Assembly (NCBI GenBank): GCA_903876795.1
Contig: CAIRBK010000036.1
Location: 62,001 to 126,000 of the forward strand
Length of the DNA stretch: 64,000 nucleotides
From: an uncultured Verrucomicrobiota bacterium
GTDB taxonomy: Bacteria; Verrucomicrobiota; Verrucomicrobiia; Opitutales; Opitutaceae
Direction of reading: 5' to 3'
Below the pieces are notes generated by a model that saw nothing but the letters and a program-made list of their open reading frames with translations, did not search any database and had not been told where the DNA came from. Numbering within the stretch: position 1 is the stretch's first letter; each line of letters starts with the position of its first letter. Both the position numbers and the translations under genes were made by a program. This document shows, one piece after another, positions 7,001 to 15,264 of the stretch.

Positions 7001-8665
7001 TCAGGGGCCGCCCGCCTCGATGAGGCTGGCGCGGGTGTTGTTGGCGGGGACGGCGTCCGTCACGCCGGGAGGGTTGTCGAGGCGGGTGCGCAGGACGATG
7101 GGGCGGGCGCGGGCGGCTGCATCGAGCGTGAGTGTGACGGTGGTGCTGCGACCGGGGTCGAGCGCGGGGACGGCCTGGGTGGCGACCAAGCCGTTCAGAT
7201 CGACGGTCAACGCGAGCCCGCCGGCGGGGGCGCCGCCGCGATTTTGAACCAGGATGTCGAGCGTGCCGGTGCCGGGGCGGTAGACGTGGCTGGAGATGGC
7301 GTTGTCGACGCGGGTGCGGTCGTCGCGGGCGAGGGCCCAGCCGAGGTTGACGGTGCCTTGGCCGTAGCGGGGATCCGTGCCGGCGGCGCCGGCGTCGTTG
7401 GCGTGGGACTGGAGGATTTCCACGGCCTGGGCGGCGGTCAGCCCGGGCGTCTGCGACATGAGCGCGGCGAGGGCGCCGCTGACGACGGGTGCGCTGGCGG
7501 AGGTGCCGCTGAAGAGGGAGCGTGTCTGGTTGAGGTCGGCGGTGCGGATGCCGACGCCCGGGGCGGTCAGGCGGAGTTGCGCGCCGGAGTTGGAGAAATC
7601 GGCCAGGCGGCCGGTGGCGTCGGTCGCGCCGACGGAGACGACGCGGGGATCGGCGGCGGGCCAGACGAGGCGGTCGGCGCCGTCGTTGCCGGCGGCGGCC
7701 ACGATGACGGCCCCGCGCGATTGTGCGTAGGCGATGGCGCGCGACAACACCTCGGAGGTGCCGTAACCGCCGAGGCTGAGGTTGATGATCTGCGCCCCGG
7801 CGTCGACGGCGGCGACGATGCCCTGGGTCACGGTGAAGACGTCGCTTTGGCCGTCGGTGCCGATCACGCGGATACTCAGCACGGTGGCGGCGGGGGCGAC
7901 ACCGGAGGCATCGGCCGAGGAACCGGCGGCGAGTGCGGCGACGGCGGTGCCGTGGTGGCCGGCCTCGCCGGTGCCGGCGTAGCCCAGGCCGATGTCGAGG
8001 TAGCGCAGGCGCGCGCCGAGCGTGGGATCGGGGATGGCGCCGCCGTCGAGCACGGCGAGGGTGACGCCACGGCCCCAGGTGGACGTGTCGGCGCCCGCCG
8101 GCACGCCGAGGGTGTCGAGCAGGGTGTCGCCGACGGCGACGGAGCGGCCGGTGGCGGAGCGGCCGGTGGCGAGCTCATCGGGCGGCGGGGGCATGGAGAC
8201 AAAAGTGTTGGCGCCGATGCCGCCGTAGTCGCCGGCGCGGGCCACCAGGTCGGCGGCGAACGTATCGTAGGCACGCACGCGGACCCGCACGGCGTTGAGC
8301 GCATCGATCCGCGCGACGACGGTCACGCCGGATTGGGCGGCGCGCAGGAGAAAACGCCGGTAGCCGTCGGCGTCTTTAAAAATCAGGACGGCCTCGTGGG
8401 CGCGGTTGCCCGGGCGGTTGAGGTGGGCCGAAAGTTTTTCGGCGAGTTCGGCGCGGGAGGCGTCGAGCGCCAGCGTGTCGTCGGACATGGAGTTTACGAC
8501 GGCGGCGGCGGCCGGTTCCGGGCGGGAGTCCGGTTGCTTGGCTGGTGTGGTCGCGGGCTGGGTGGCGGTCGCGGGCCGGCGATGCGTGAGCAGGAACAGG
8601 CCGACCAACAACAGGAGCCCGCAGGCCAAGGCGAGGAGGAAGGGTGTGCGGCGCGGTTGGCTCAT
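7001..8665 (-). CDS. Membrane-anchored subtilisin-like serine protease (S8)
   Basis: This is a secreted or periplasm-facing S8 peptidase of about 554 residues. The start at ATG 8665 puts a single hydrophobic anchor (FLLALACGLLLLVGLFLL) at residues 9-26. The catalytic triad is complete: Asp207 in LAVLDGG, His238 in GHHGTAVAAL and Ser389 in FSGTSASAPVVSG. The oxyanion Asn is in AAAGNDG near residue 327. A propeptide-like region precedes the catalytic domain. The C-terminal 110 residues look like a CARDB/Ig-type beta domain (VNGLV, TVTLTLDA, VPANNT). It lies in a minus-strand run with UDG and the BASS transporter. Substrate unknown. Confidence 0.88.
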   Translation of the reverse strand: MSQPRRTPFLLALACGLLLLVGLFLLTHRRPATATQPATTPAKQPDSRPEPAAAAVVNSMSDDTLALDASRAELAEKLSAHLNRPGNRAHEAVLIFKDADGYRRFLLRAAQSGVTVVARIDALNAVRVRVRAYDTFAADLVARAGDYGGIGANTFVSMPPPPDELATGRSATGRSVAVGDTLLDTLGVPAGADTSTWGRGVTLAVLDGGAIPDPTLGARLRYLDIGLGYAGTGEAGHHGTAVAALAAGSSADASGVAPAATVLSIRVIGTDGQSDVFTVTQGIVAAVDAGAQIINLSLGGYGTSEVLSRAIAYAQSRGAVIVAAAGNDGADRLVWPAADPRVVSVGATDATGRLADFSNSGAQLRLTAPGVGIRTADLNQTRSLFSGTSASAPVVSGALAALMSQTPGLTAAQAVEILQSHANDAGAAGTDPRYGQGTVNLGWALARDDRTRVDNAISSHVYRPGTGTLDILVQNRGGAPAGGLALTVDLNGLVATQAVPALDPGRSTTVTLTLDAAARARPIVLRTRLDNPPGVTDAVPANNTRASLIEAGGP

Positions 8666-8701
8666 GTGAAGGAGGCGATGGGGCAAACGTACCACGCGGG
8701 C

Positions 8702-9391
8702 TCAAAGTTGCCAATCCACCGGGGTGCGGCCGCGGGAGGCGAGGAGGCGGTTGGCCTCGGCGAAGTGGCCGTTGGCGGCGAATTTCCGCTCGGGTGGAAG
8801 GCGGTTTTGCGCGAGGGGCGACGGGTGATGGTCGGCCAGAATCAGGTGGCGCGAGGTGTCGATGTGCGGACGGGCGGCGGACTCGGCCTTGCCGCCCCAG
8901 AGCATGAAGACGACGAAAGGCGACTCGGCCTGCACGAGACGCAGGGCGGCCTGGGTGAAGGCCTGCCAGCCGAGATTGGCGTGGCTCATCGGCTCGCCGG
9001 AGCGCACGGTGAGGATGGTGTTGAGGAGCAGCACGCCCTGGTGGGCCCACGGTTCGAGATGGCCGGAGGCGGGCGCGCGCCATTCGGGGAAACTGCGGGC
9101 GAGGGAGGCGTGGATGGCTTTGAGCGAGGCCGGCGTGCGCACGGCGGGCGGCACGGAGAAGGAAAGCCCGTGGGCGTTGCCGGGCGTGGGGTAGGGGTCC
9201 TGGCCGAGGATGACGACCTTCACGTCGGCGGGGGGCACGAGGGCGAGGGCGCGGAAAAGGTTTTCCTTGGCGGGAAAAACCTCGGACGTGGCGTAGGCCT
9301 CGTCCACGGCGGCGGACAGCGCGGCGAATTGCCCGCGGGTGTAGCCGTGGTCGAAGAGGGCGTTCCAGGCGGGAGGAAGCGGGATCGGCAT
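8702..9391 (-). CDS. ung: Uracil-DNA glycosylase
   Basis: This is a family 1 uracil-DNA glycosylase that removes uracil from DNA in base excision repair. At 229 residues it has the usual size. The water-activating motif GQDPYP carries Asp65. The uracil-binding pocket stretch LLLNTILTVR lies near residue 120, and the catalytic histidine motif HPSPLA (His189) is near the C-terminus. It begins at ATG 9391 and ends 36 bp before the subtilase start, so the two may be cotranscribed. Confidence 0.97.
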   Translation of the reverse strand: MPIPLPPAWNALFDHGYTRGQFAALSAAVDEAYATSEVFPAKENLFRALALVPPADVKVVILGQDPYPTPGNAHGLSFSVPPAVRTPASLKAIHASLARSFPEWRAPASGHLEPWAHQGVLLLNTILTVRSGEPMSHANLGWQAFTQAALRLVQAESPFVVFMLWGGKAESAARPHIDTSRHLILADHHPSPLAQNRLPPERKFAANGHFAEANRLLASRGRTPVDWQL

Positions 9392-9400
9392 GGTCGGGGC

Positions 9401-10390
9401 CTAGGGCAGTACGGTGACAGGCAGCCCGACCCAGGCCAGGGAGAGCAGGGTGCGGGCGTCCCAGTTGGCGAGGCGGAAGCAGCCGTGGGACTCGGTGCGG
9501 CCGACCTGCTCGGGTGTCGGGGTGCCGTGGATACCGTAGCCGGTGCGGTCGAGGCCGATCCAGGCGACGCCGACCGGGTTGTTGGGGCCGGGGGCGAGGA
9601 TGAGCTTGCGGCCCAAGGCCTGCGCCTCGGCGGACTCGGGGAAGGTCTCGGGGTTGAAGGTGTAGTTGGGATCGGCGATGACCGAGATGACGTGGAGCTC
9701 GCCCACGGGGCGCTTTTCGACGTCGCGGGCGATGCTCACGGGAAAGTGGGCAAGGAGACGACCTTGGGAGTCGCGGGCTTGGAGGACGTGCCCGGAGAGG
9801 CGGATTTCGAGGCGGGCGGCCTTGGCGGGGAACGGCGCGGGGGTGACGTCGGGCACCGACAACACGGTGCCGGGGGTGAGGGCGTTCCAGTTTACGGACG
9901 GGTTGAGGGCCGCGATGAAGCGGTGGCCGGAGTGGGTGAGTTCGGCGGCGAGTTCGAGGGCGTTTTCGTGGGCGAGGGTGGTTTGTTGGGATTTTTCGAG
10001 CCAGGTTTTGCCGAGGGGCTGGAGGTCGGCGAGGGCGTCGGCAGGGAGCACGAGCTGGGTGAGCGGCGGGGTGTCGAGCAAGAGCGCGGCGCGGGTGTCG
10101 TCGTCGAGACGGCCGGTGGCGGGGAGGTTTTGCGATTCCTGAAAGGCGCGCAGGGCGGTGGCGGATTGGACGCCGGCCACGCCGTCGATGGGACCGCAGG
10201 AAAAGCCGTGGCGCGCGAGGGCGATCTGAGCCTCGAGCCAGGATTCGGCGGGACGAGGGTAGGTGCGCGGGGCGACGGGTTTGAACTCGACCGCCGGCGC
10301 GGCGGTCTCGGGGGCGGTTTGGGCGGGGCAGTCTTGGCCCGCGAACAGCAGGCCGCAGAGGAGAAGTAAAATTGGAGGTCGGCGTGCCAC
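9401..10390 (-). CDS. L,D-transpeptidase (YkuD) with peptidoglycan-binding domain
   Basis: This is a secreted cell wall enzyme expected to form 3-3 peptidoglycan cross-links or attach proteins to the wall. From the GTG at 10390 a signal peptide is seen (RRPPILLLLCGLLFAGQDCPAQ). A PG_binding_1 domain follows (WLEAQIALARHGFSCGPIDG), then a LysM-like segment (FIAALNPSVNW, PGTVLSVPDV) and the YkuD domain. The catalytic signature is complete: GIHGT, then SHGCFRL. The track's ATG at 10501 would add a proline-rich leader before the signal peptide and overlap the divergent DTW gene, so it is less likely. The gene lies 9 bp upstream of ung. Confidence 0.9.
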   Translation of the reverse strand: MARRPPILLLLCGLLFAGQDCPAQTAPETAAPAVEFKPVAPRTYPRPAESWLEAQIALARHGFSCGPIDGVAGVQSATALRAFQESQNLPATGRLDDDTRAALLLDTPPLTQLVLPADALADLQPLGKTWLEKSQQTTLAHENALELAAELTHSGHRFIAALNPSVNWNALTPGTVLSVPDVTPAPFPAKAARLEIRLSGHVLQARDSQGRLLAHFPVSIARDVEKRPVGELHVISVIADPNYTFNPETFPESAEAQALGRKLILAPGPNNPVGVAWIGLDRTGYGIHGTPTPEQVGRTESHGCFRLANWDARTLLSLAWVGLPVTVLP

Positions 10391-10499
10391 GGTGATGGTG
10401 AGTTTTCCCGGCCGGGGGCGCGGCGTCGAGGGGATTTCTGGGGTGGGTGGAGGCGACGGGGTTTGTAATCCGGCCGCAGGTGTCGGATAAAAACAGGAC

Positions 10500-11231
10500 A
10501 TGGCCCGAAGTGTCGTTCATCATCCCACGCTGCGTTGCACGCGTTGCCAGCACATCCCGCGCTGGTGTGTGTGCGAGGGGTTGCGGGCCTTCGCGTGTCC
10601 GCTGGCGGTCGATGTGATGATGCATACGCGGGAGTTTTTCCGGCCGAGCAGCACGGGGCATCTGCTCCAGCGTGTCGTCGAAGGAACGCGCACGCATCTG
10701 TGGCGCCACGACGCGGTGCCGCCGCGGGAGCAGGTGATGCGCCCCGGCAAGGAGCTGTGGGTGCTGCATCCGCTCGGCGAGCCGATGCCGGCCGGCGCCG
10801 ATCCGGCGGGAGTGCAGGTGCTGCTGCTCGACGGGAGCTGGGGCGAGGCGGCGGACATGAAGAAGGATGTCGAAGGTTGGGGTCGCCGGGTGAGCCTGCC
10901 GATGACGGGCAGGAGCCGCTACTGGCTGCGCACGCAGCAGGGGCCGGGGCAGTTTTCCACGGCGGAGGCGTTGTTGTTTGTGCTGGCGGCGCTGGGGTTG
11001 CGGGCGGAGCACGACGCGCTGCGGGTGCAATTGGAGCTGCATGTTTACGCTGGGCTGCGCACGCGCGGGCAGGCGGTGATGGCGGCGGATTTTCTGGCGA
11101 CCTCGCCCTTGCGCGAGGCGATGCCCGGGGTGATCGCGCGGATGCATCCGCAGTCGCCGGAGGAGAAGGCGGCGTTCGGCGCGTTGTTGAAGGAGCGCAC
11201 GGCCAACGCCCGGGTGCATACGGGAGGATGA
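10500..11231 (+). CDS. DTW-domain tRNA-uridine aminocarboxypropyltransferase
   Basis: This protein belongs to the DTW/TapT/YfiP family, whose characterised members add a 3-amino-3-carboxypropyl group to a tRNA uridine (acp3U) using S-adenosylmethionine. The N-terminal zinc-knuckle pattern CTRCQHIPRWCVC is clear. The DTW signature appears as LLLDGSWGEA, followed by the conserved STAEALLFVLAAL helix. At 243 residues it has normal length. The ATG at 10500 immediately follows AAACAGGAC. It diverges from the L,D-transpeptidase. The target tRNA position is known for the E. coli enzyme and only inferred here. Confidence 0.88.
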   Translation: MARSVVHHPTLRCTRCQHIPRWCVCEGLRAFACPLAVDVMMHTREFFRPSSTGHLLQRVVEGTRTHLWRHDAVPPREQVMRPGKELWVLHPLGEPMPAGADPAGVQVLLLDGSWGEAADMKKDVEGWGRRVSLPMTGRSRYWLRTQQGPGQFSTAEALLFVLAALGLRAEHDALRVQLELHVYAGLRTRGQAVMAADFLATSPLREAMPGVIARMHPQSPEEKAAFGALLKERTANARVHTGG

Positions 11232-11350
11232 GCCCATGTCGGGCTTCGTGCGATCAGCGGGTGTGAAGGAGGTCGATAACCCGTTTGCCAGGAGGTGATG
11301 ACCTCTCAAAATGCGGTTGGCCGGAGGTGAGACCGGCGGTATTCTTAATC

Positions 11351-11812
11351 ATGAAAACGATACTCACTCCGGTAGATTTTTCGGCGGCCACGCAGGGGGT
11401 TTTGGAAGCGGCGGTGGAGCTGGCCCGGGATGCGGGCGGCCGGCTGGTTTTGTTTAACGCGGTGCAGTTGCCGCTGATCAGCACCGACTATGGACTGACG
11501 GTGGACATGATGCAGGAAACGCTGGCCGCCAATCGGGAGGCGGCGGCCCGGCAGCTTGCGCATCTGGAAAAACGGATCGCCGCTCGCGGCGTGGTGGTGA
11601 CGACGGCGCAGGCCGACGGGTTCCCGCCGGGCAGCATCGTGGATCAGGCCCGCAAGGTGCGCGCCGACTACATTGTGATGGGGTCGCACGGGCACACGGC
11701 GTTTTACGAGCTGATCGTGGGCAGCACGACGCATGCGGTGCTCAAGAACGCGCCCTGTCCGGTTTTGATCGTGCCGCCCGCCGGCAAGCCGCGCAAGAAG
11801 GCGGCGAAGTAG
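11351..11812 (+). CDS. Universal stress protein (UspA family)
   Basis: This is a 153-residue single-domain Usp protein starting at ATG 11351 (MKTILTPVDFS); the longer track start at 11285 has no family support. The nucleotide-binding signature is visible as VMGSHGHTAFYELIVGSTT, followed by VLKNAPCPVLIVP. ATP-binding Usps of this type act in the cytoplasm in stress survival; the specific role is unknown. The 119 bp upstream carry small hairpins (AGCCC/GGGCT just after the DTW stop, GAGGT/ACCTC further on). The gene converges on the pseudopilin operon with a 17-bp gap. Confidence 0.9.
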   Translation: MKTILTPVDFSAATQGVLEAAVELARDAGGRLVLFNAVQLPLISTDYGLTVDMMQETLAANREAAARQLAHLEKRIAARGVVVTTAQADGFPPGSIVDQARKVRADYIVMGSHGHTAFYELIVGSTTHAVLKNAPCPVLIVPPAGKPRKKAAK

Positions 11813-11829
11813 GCGGGGTGGCTGGCGGG

Positions 11830-13308
11830 CTAGAAGCTCATCATGCTCGCATAGGTGGCCCGATCGTCGGCGGAGACAAACTCGGACCACTGGCTGATGC
11901 CGAGGGGTTCGCCGGAGTCGAGGCCGGCCAGCGACTCGTCGTAGTGGAAACCCTCGTTGCCGGTCATGGCGACGGTGCGGCCGATGAAGGCGCCGTAGGT
12001 GCCGCCGCTGGTGCCGCCGCCCTTCATCTCCAGATCGGCGGACGGCGCGTAGACCACCGCGCTCAACTGGCCGTTGCCGGCGACCTTGATCGTCTGGGCG
12101 GAGGTGTTGGTGCCCCAGATCATGAGATTTTTCGGGCTGCCGATCGCGGTGGTGGAGCCCGAGGGGGAGGTGGTGGTGACGGTGTTGCCCGCTCCTTGGC
12201 CCGCGATATTGACGTTGCCGTTTACGTAGAGGTTGAGGCTGCTGGTCAGGGTCGCGCTGGTGACGGTATTTTTGGTGCTGTTGACCGTGATGGCTCCGGA
12301 GCCGCCGCCGACGCTGACGTTGCCGCTGACGGTGAGGACGACGTTGTAGCCCGGGGAGACGGTGATGGTCTTGTTGGTGAGCGAGACGCTGGTGGCGGTG
12401 TAGTAGTAGGTCACGGTGCCGTCCGCGGCGGTCGTCCTGGCGTCGCTGGCGGCGTTCTTGGGGAGGGTGACGCTGTTGTTGACCGTGCCCAGTGAGGTCG
12501 CGGTGTTGGTCGGCGCGGGGACGGGGTCGAAGTTGGCGGTGAAGTTGGTGGAGACGCGGGTGTAATCAACGGTGCCGCCGGGGGCGTTGAAGTCGCCGGT
12601 GACCTTGCCTTGGGCGCCCACATCGAGGCCGGTGTAGTCGTTGGTGCCCACGCTGGCGTAGCCGTAGATGTCGGCGTTCCCGACATTGAAGGAGTCGCGC
12701 GTGATGGACGCACTGCCGGCGCTGCCGCGGGCAAAGCGGTTGGTGGTGGCCTGGCTGGGGGTGTAGGCGCCGTAGGTGGAGTTGTAACTGTCCACGTAGG
12801 CGTTGTTGCCGGAGAAGCTGAGGCCGTCCTTGGCGACGAGGCCGTTGGAGAAGCGGGAGCGTTGCTGGAGGGAGATCTTGACCCATTTCTCGATGACGCC
12901 GCCGTTTACTGGGGTGACGGTGGCGCGGGCCACGGCATAGGGGTTGGAGCTGGTCAAGTTGCGGTCACTGACCAGAACCCGGACCGAGACCGAAGCGCCG
13001 CCGGAGACGCTCCCGAGGGCGAACGTGCGGCGGGCGGTGCTGCCGCTGGAAGTGTCCCAATCGGACCAGGCGGAGGAGGAGCCGGTCTTTTTTTTCTGGA
13101 TGGACCACATGGCCTGCTCGAGGCCGGATTCGGCGGCGTTCATGGCCACGCCGGCGTAGTGGCTGCGGTAGGCCATTTGGTTGGTGTTGGTGGCGAGCTT
13201 GAGAAACGAGGTAAGTGAGATGGCGATGATGGCCGCCAGGAGCAGGGCGACGATCAGGACGGAGCCGCGGGAGGAGCGCGGCAGATGCCGATCTGGGGTG
13301 GAGTTCAT
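11830..13308 (-). CDS. PilX-like pilus assembly or secreted structural protein
   Basis: This is a 492-residue protein. Its N-terminus RGSVLIVALLLAAIIAISLT is a single hydrophobic helix after a short basic leader, as in PilX-type minor pilins, which lack the strict GFTLxE cleavage motif. A short helical region (NAAESGLEQAMWSIQ) is typical of PilX N-domains. The rest is Ser/Thr/Asn/Gly-rich repetitive beta-type sequence (SVSLTNKTITVSPG, VYAPSADLEMKGGG) and looks surface-exposed. It is the last gene of a three-gene minus-strand operon, 5 bp after a PilW-like gene. It probably contributes to a pilus tip or a pseudopilus. Confidence 0.75.
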   Translation of the reverse strand: MNSTPDRHLPRSSRGSVLIVALLLAAIIAISLTSFLKLATNTNQMAYRSHYAGVAMNAAESGLEQAMWSIQKKKTGSSSAWSDWDTSSGSTARRTFALGSVSGGASVSVRVLVSDRNLTSSNPYAVARATVTPVNGGVIEKWVKISLQQRSRFSNGLVAKDGLSFSGNNAYVDSYNSTYGAYTPSQATTNRFARGSAGSASITRDSFNVGNADIYGYASVGTNDYTGLDVGAQGKVTGDFNAPGGTVDYTRVSTNFTANFDPVPAPTNTATSLGTVNNSVTLPKNAASDARTTAADGTVTYYYTATSVSLTNKTITVSPGYNVVLTVSGNVSVGGGSGAITVNSTKNTVTSATLTSSLNLYVNGNVNIAGQGAGNTVTTTSPSGSTTAIGSPKNLMIWGTNTSAQTIKVAGNGQLSAVVYAPSADLEMKGGGTSGGTYGAFIGRTVAMTGNEGFHYDESLAGLDSGEPLGISQWSEFVSADDRATYASMMSF

Positions 13309-13313
13309 GGGGA

Positions 13314-13904
13314 TCAGGCGGTGGCTCTTTTGTTGCGGAGAATGAAGCGGGCCGAGATGACGGCGTTGGTCGCGTCGGTCACGGTGCGGGTGCTGCGGAT
13401 GGTGCGCAGCGAAATCTGGATCTGCTTGGTGAGGGCGCTGGCGGCTGCCAGGGTGGAGCCGTCGGTCAGGTTGATGCTGGAGGTGTTGATCTTGTAGGCG
13501 GTGAAGACAAAGGACCCGGAGGCGATGCCGGTGATGAGCGAGGTGGTGGCTCCGTCGGCCGTGCGGTTGAAGGCGCCGGTCGACGCGTCGTAGGCGTAGG
13601 CATAGGTGGTGGTCGAGCCGGAGGTGGTCGGCACCGTGAGGGTGAGGGAGGTTGGGCTGTTCCAGGTGACTTCCTGGGCCATGCGCACATCCTCGGCGAA
13701 GCGTTCGATGGCGCGCCGCGCCTGGGCCTCCATTTCGATGTAATTCTGCATGTTGGCGCCGGTGCGTCCGATGAACAGGAAGCCGGTCATCACGGCGAGG
13801 AGCAGGAATCCGGCGATGCCCGCCGAGACCATGACCTCGACGAGGGTGAAACCGCGGCGGCCGCGGGCGCGATCAAGAGCCGGCGAGTGTGTAGTAGTAA
13901 TCAT
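13314..13904 (-). CDS. PilW-like type IV prepilin/pseudopilin
   Basis: This is a 196-residue protein with a classical class III signal: a basic leader of about 17 residues, then GFTLVEVMVSAGIAGFLLLAV, with cleavage by prepilin peptidase expected after the Gly. The C-terminal domain is beta-rich and of low complexity. It overlaps the upstream prepilin gene by 32 nt and ends 5 bp before the PilX-like gene, so the three are translationally coupled. No prepilin peptidase or assembly ATPase is in the window, so those functions must be supplied elsewhere. Confidence 0.85.
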   Translation of the reverse strand: MITTTHSPALDRARGRRGFTLVEVMVSAGIAGFLLLAVMTGFLFIGRTGANMQNYIEMEAQARRAIERFAEDVRMAQEVTWNSPTSLTLTVPTTSGSTTTYAYAYDASTGAFNRTADGATTSLITGIASGSFVFTAYKINTSSINLTDGSTLAAASALTKQIQISLRTIRSTRTVTDATNAVISARFILRNKRATA

Positions 13905-14343
13905 AGAGACCGTCCTTGCAGTAATAGCCCGTGGTGCTGCGGGTGTGGGTGAGGTTGTCGATCCCGCTCCAGGTGACCGTGATGGTGATGGACTTCATCT
14001 CTCCGGCCTTTCCGGAGACGTCGGCGCAGGCCCGTGCGGCTGTGAAGCGGGCGGTCATCGCCGTCGTGGTTGAGCTGGCGGGAAAAATCTGGGAGAGGTC
14101 GATGTCGGCGCTGGCGGGGAGCGCGTTGACCTCGCTCCAGTTAAGGAGGCGGATGCGCTCCATCTCGCTCTGGATGATTTGCGAGGCGAGGGTGGTGTTG
14201 CGCGCTCCGTCCACCGCTTTCAGCCCCGCCTGGAGGACGACGATGGATCCGGCTATGGCAAAGGCCATGACGGTGGCCGACAAAGCGACCTCTATCACCG
14301 TGAAGGCGCGCATGCCTTTGCGCATGAATGGGGTGATCTTCAT
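13873..14343 (-). CDS. PilV/GspI-like prepilin
   Basis: This is a 156-residue protein with a short basic leader (MKITPFMRKGMR) followed by AFTVIEVALSATVMAFAIAGS, a prepilin signal in which Ala replaces the usual Gly before the Phe. The mature domain has a central ASQIIQSEMERIRLLNW helix like that of minor pilins PilV and GspI. It is the first gene of the minus-strand pseudopilin operon. Two cysteines (ACAD, YYCKD) might form a disulphide outside the cell. The 204 bp before it separate it from the response regulator gene and should carry the operon promoter, which I could not pin down. Confidence 0.8.
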   Translation of the reverse strand: MKITPFMRKGMRAFTVIEVALSATVMAFAIAGSIVVLQAGLKAVDGARNTTLASQIIQSEMERIRLLNWSEVNALPASADIDLSQIFPASSTTTAMTARFTAARACADVSGKAGEMKSITITVTWSGIDNLTHTRSTTGYYCKDGLYDYYYTLAGS

Positions 14344-14530
14344 GGCAACCAGTCTACACCTTGCGGGGTGCTATGGTTAGGGGCCATCGGACCCCATTTC
14401 AGGACCTAAGTTGAATAGATATGGTCAGGCCTATCGCTAGGTATTTTCACCGATGGGGGTGGGTAGGGCGACGAACTTCATTTAGGGACATTCTCTGGAT
14501 CTGACCGCCTGAGGTTGCTTGCTGGCGGGA

Positions 14531-14555
14531 ACAACTAACCCATTATGTTAGTTGT
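14531..14555 (+). repeat. Type A palindromic repeat, copy A2
   Basis: It has the same arms as A1 (ACAACTAAC and GTTAGTTGT) with a slightly different centre (CCATTAT). Both arms extend by one more matching base (AAC...GTT). The TAA stop of the response regulator (14548-14550 on the minus strand) lies in the right arm. Confidence 0.9.
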
Positions 14556-15264
14556 TACGGGGCGCAAGGGGTGTGTCGCCAACGGGGTTGGGGGATTTGC
14601 CGGCGTTGGACTGCACATAGAGGGCGGCGGCCTGGGAGCGGCGCTTGACCCGGAGTTTTTCAAAAACGCTGACGAGGTAGTTCTTTACGGTGTTGTCGCT
14701 AAGGCCGAGTTCACGGCCGATTTCCTTGTTGGTCTTGCCATCGGCGACGAGCACCAGGACGCGTTTCTCCTGGGCCGACAGGCAAGACAGGCTGTGGTCA
14801 TCGTGAGGGTTGCCGCCCCGGACCATGCGCATGACGCCCGCCATGACGTCGGGGGCCAGAATGGACTTGCCGGCGGCGATGTCATGGATCGCCTGCACGA
14901 GCCCTTTGGGGTCGATCTCCTTCAAGAGATAGCCTTGGGCGCCCGCAGTGATGGCATCGTAGATGAAGTTGTCGTTGGTGAAAGAGGTGAGGATCAGCAC
15001 GCGCGTGTCGGGCAGTCGCTTGAGGATTTCGCGGCATGCGTCGAAGCCCGAGCCGTCCGGCAGGCGTATGTCGAGGAGCACTACGTCGGGTTTGAGCCGG
15101 AGGGCGGTGGACACGGCCTCGGCCACGCCCGGAGCTTCGCCGACAACCGTGATCGGAGGGCGGGGTGCCTCGGCGGCCAGGACAGCCTTGATGCCCTGGC
15201 GAACGAGCGCGCTGTCGTCCACCAGAACGACGCGGATGGAGGGAGCTTTGGCGTGGGCGGTCAT
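14548..15264 (-). CDS. NarL/FixJ-type response regulator
   Basis: This is a 238-residue two-component regulator. The receiver domain holds the acidic pair in VLVDDSALV and the phosphoacceptor Asp in VVLLDIRLPDGSGFD. The switch Thr/Ser and Lys are in ILTSFTND and YLLKEIDP. The C-terminal LuxR-type HTH is LSAQEKRVLVLVADGKTNKE followed by NTVKNYLVSVFEKLRV. The ATG at 15264 overlaps the stop of the histidine kinase gene (ATGA), showing tight coupling. The track's longer start is unsupported. The last codons (NN and stop) are encoded by palindrome A2, beyond the HTH, so the protein should be functional. Targets are unknown. Confidence 0.92.
   Translation of the reverse strand: MTAHAKAPSIRVVLVDDSALVRQGIKAVLAAEAPRPPITVVGEAPGVAEAVSTALRLKPDVVLLDIRLPDGSGFDACREILKRLPDTRVLILTSFTNDNFIYDAITAGAQGYLLKEIDPKGLVQAIHDIAAGKSILAPDVMAGVMRMVRGGNPHDDHSLSCLSAQEKRVLVLVADGKTNKEIGRELGLSDNTVKNYLVSVFEKLRVKRRSQAAALYVQSNAGKSPNPVGDTPLAPRNN

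Noticed and set aside
6785-10369. 1194-residue plus-strand ORF
   Set aside because: It lies antisense to the BASS transporter, the subtilase, ung and the L,D-transpeptidase, all with clear motifs. Its Gly/Ala/Val-rich translation is a high-GC shadow.
8376-11309. 977-residue minus-strand ORF
   Set aside because: It overlaps four motif-bearing genes in other frames, and its extremely Arg/Pro-rich composition marks it as a shadow.
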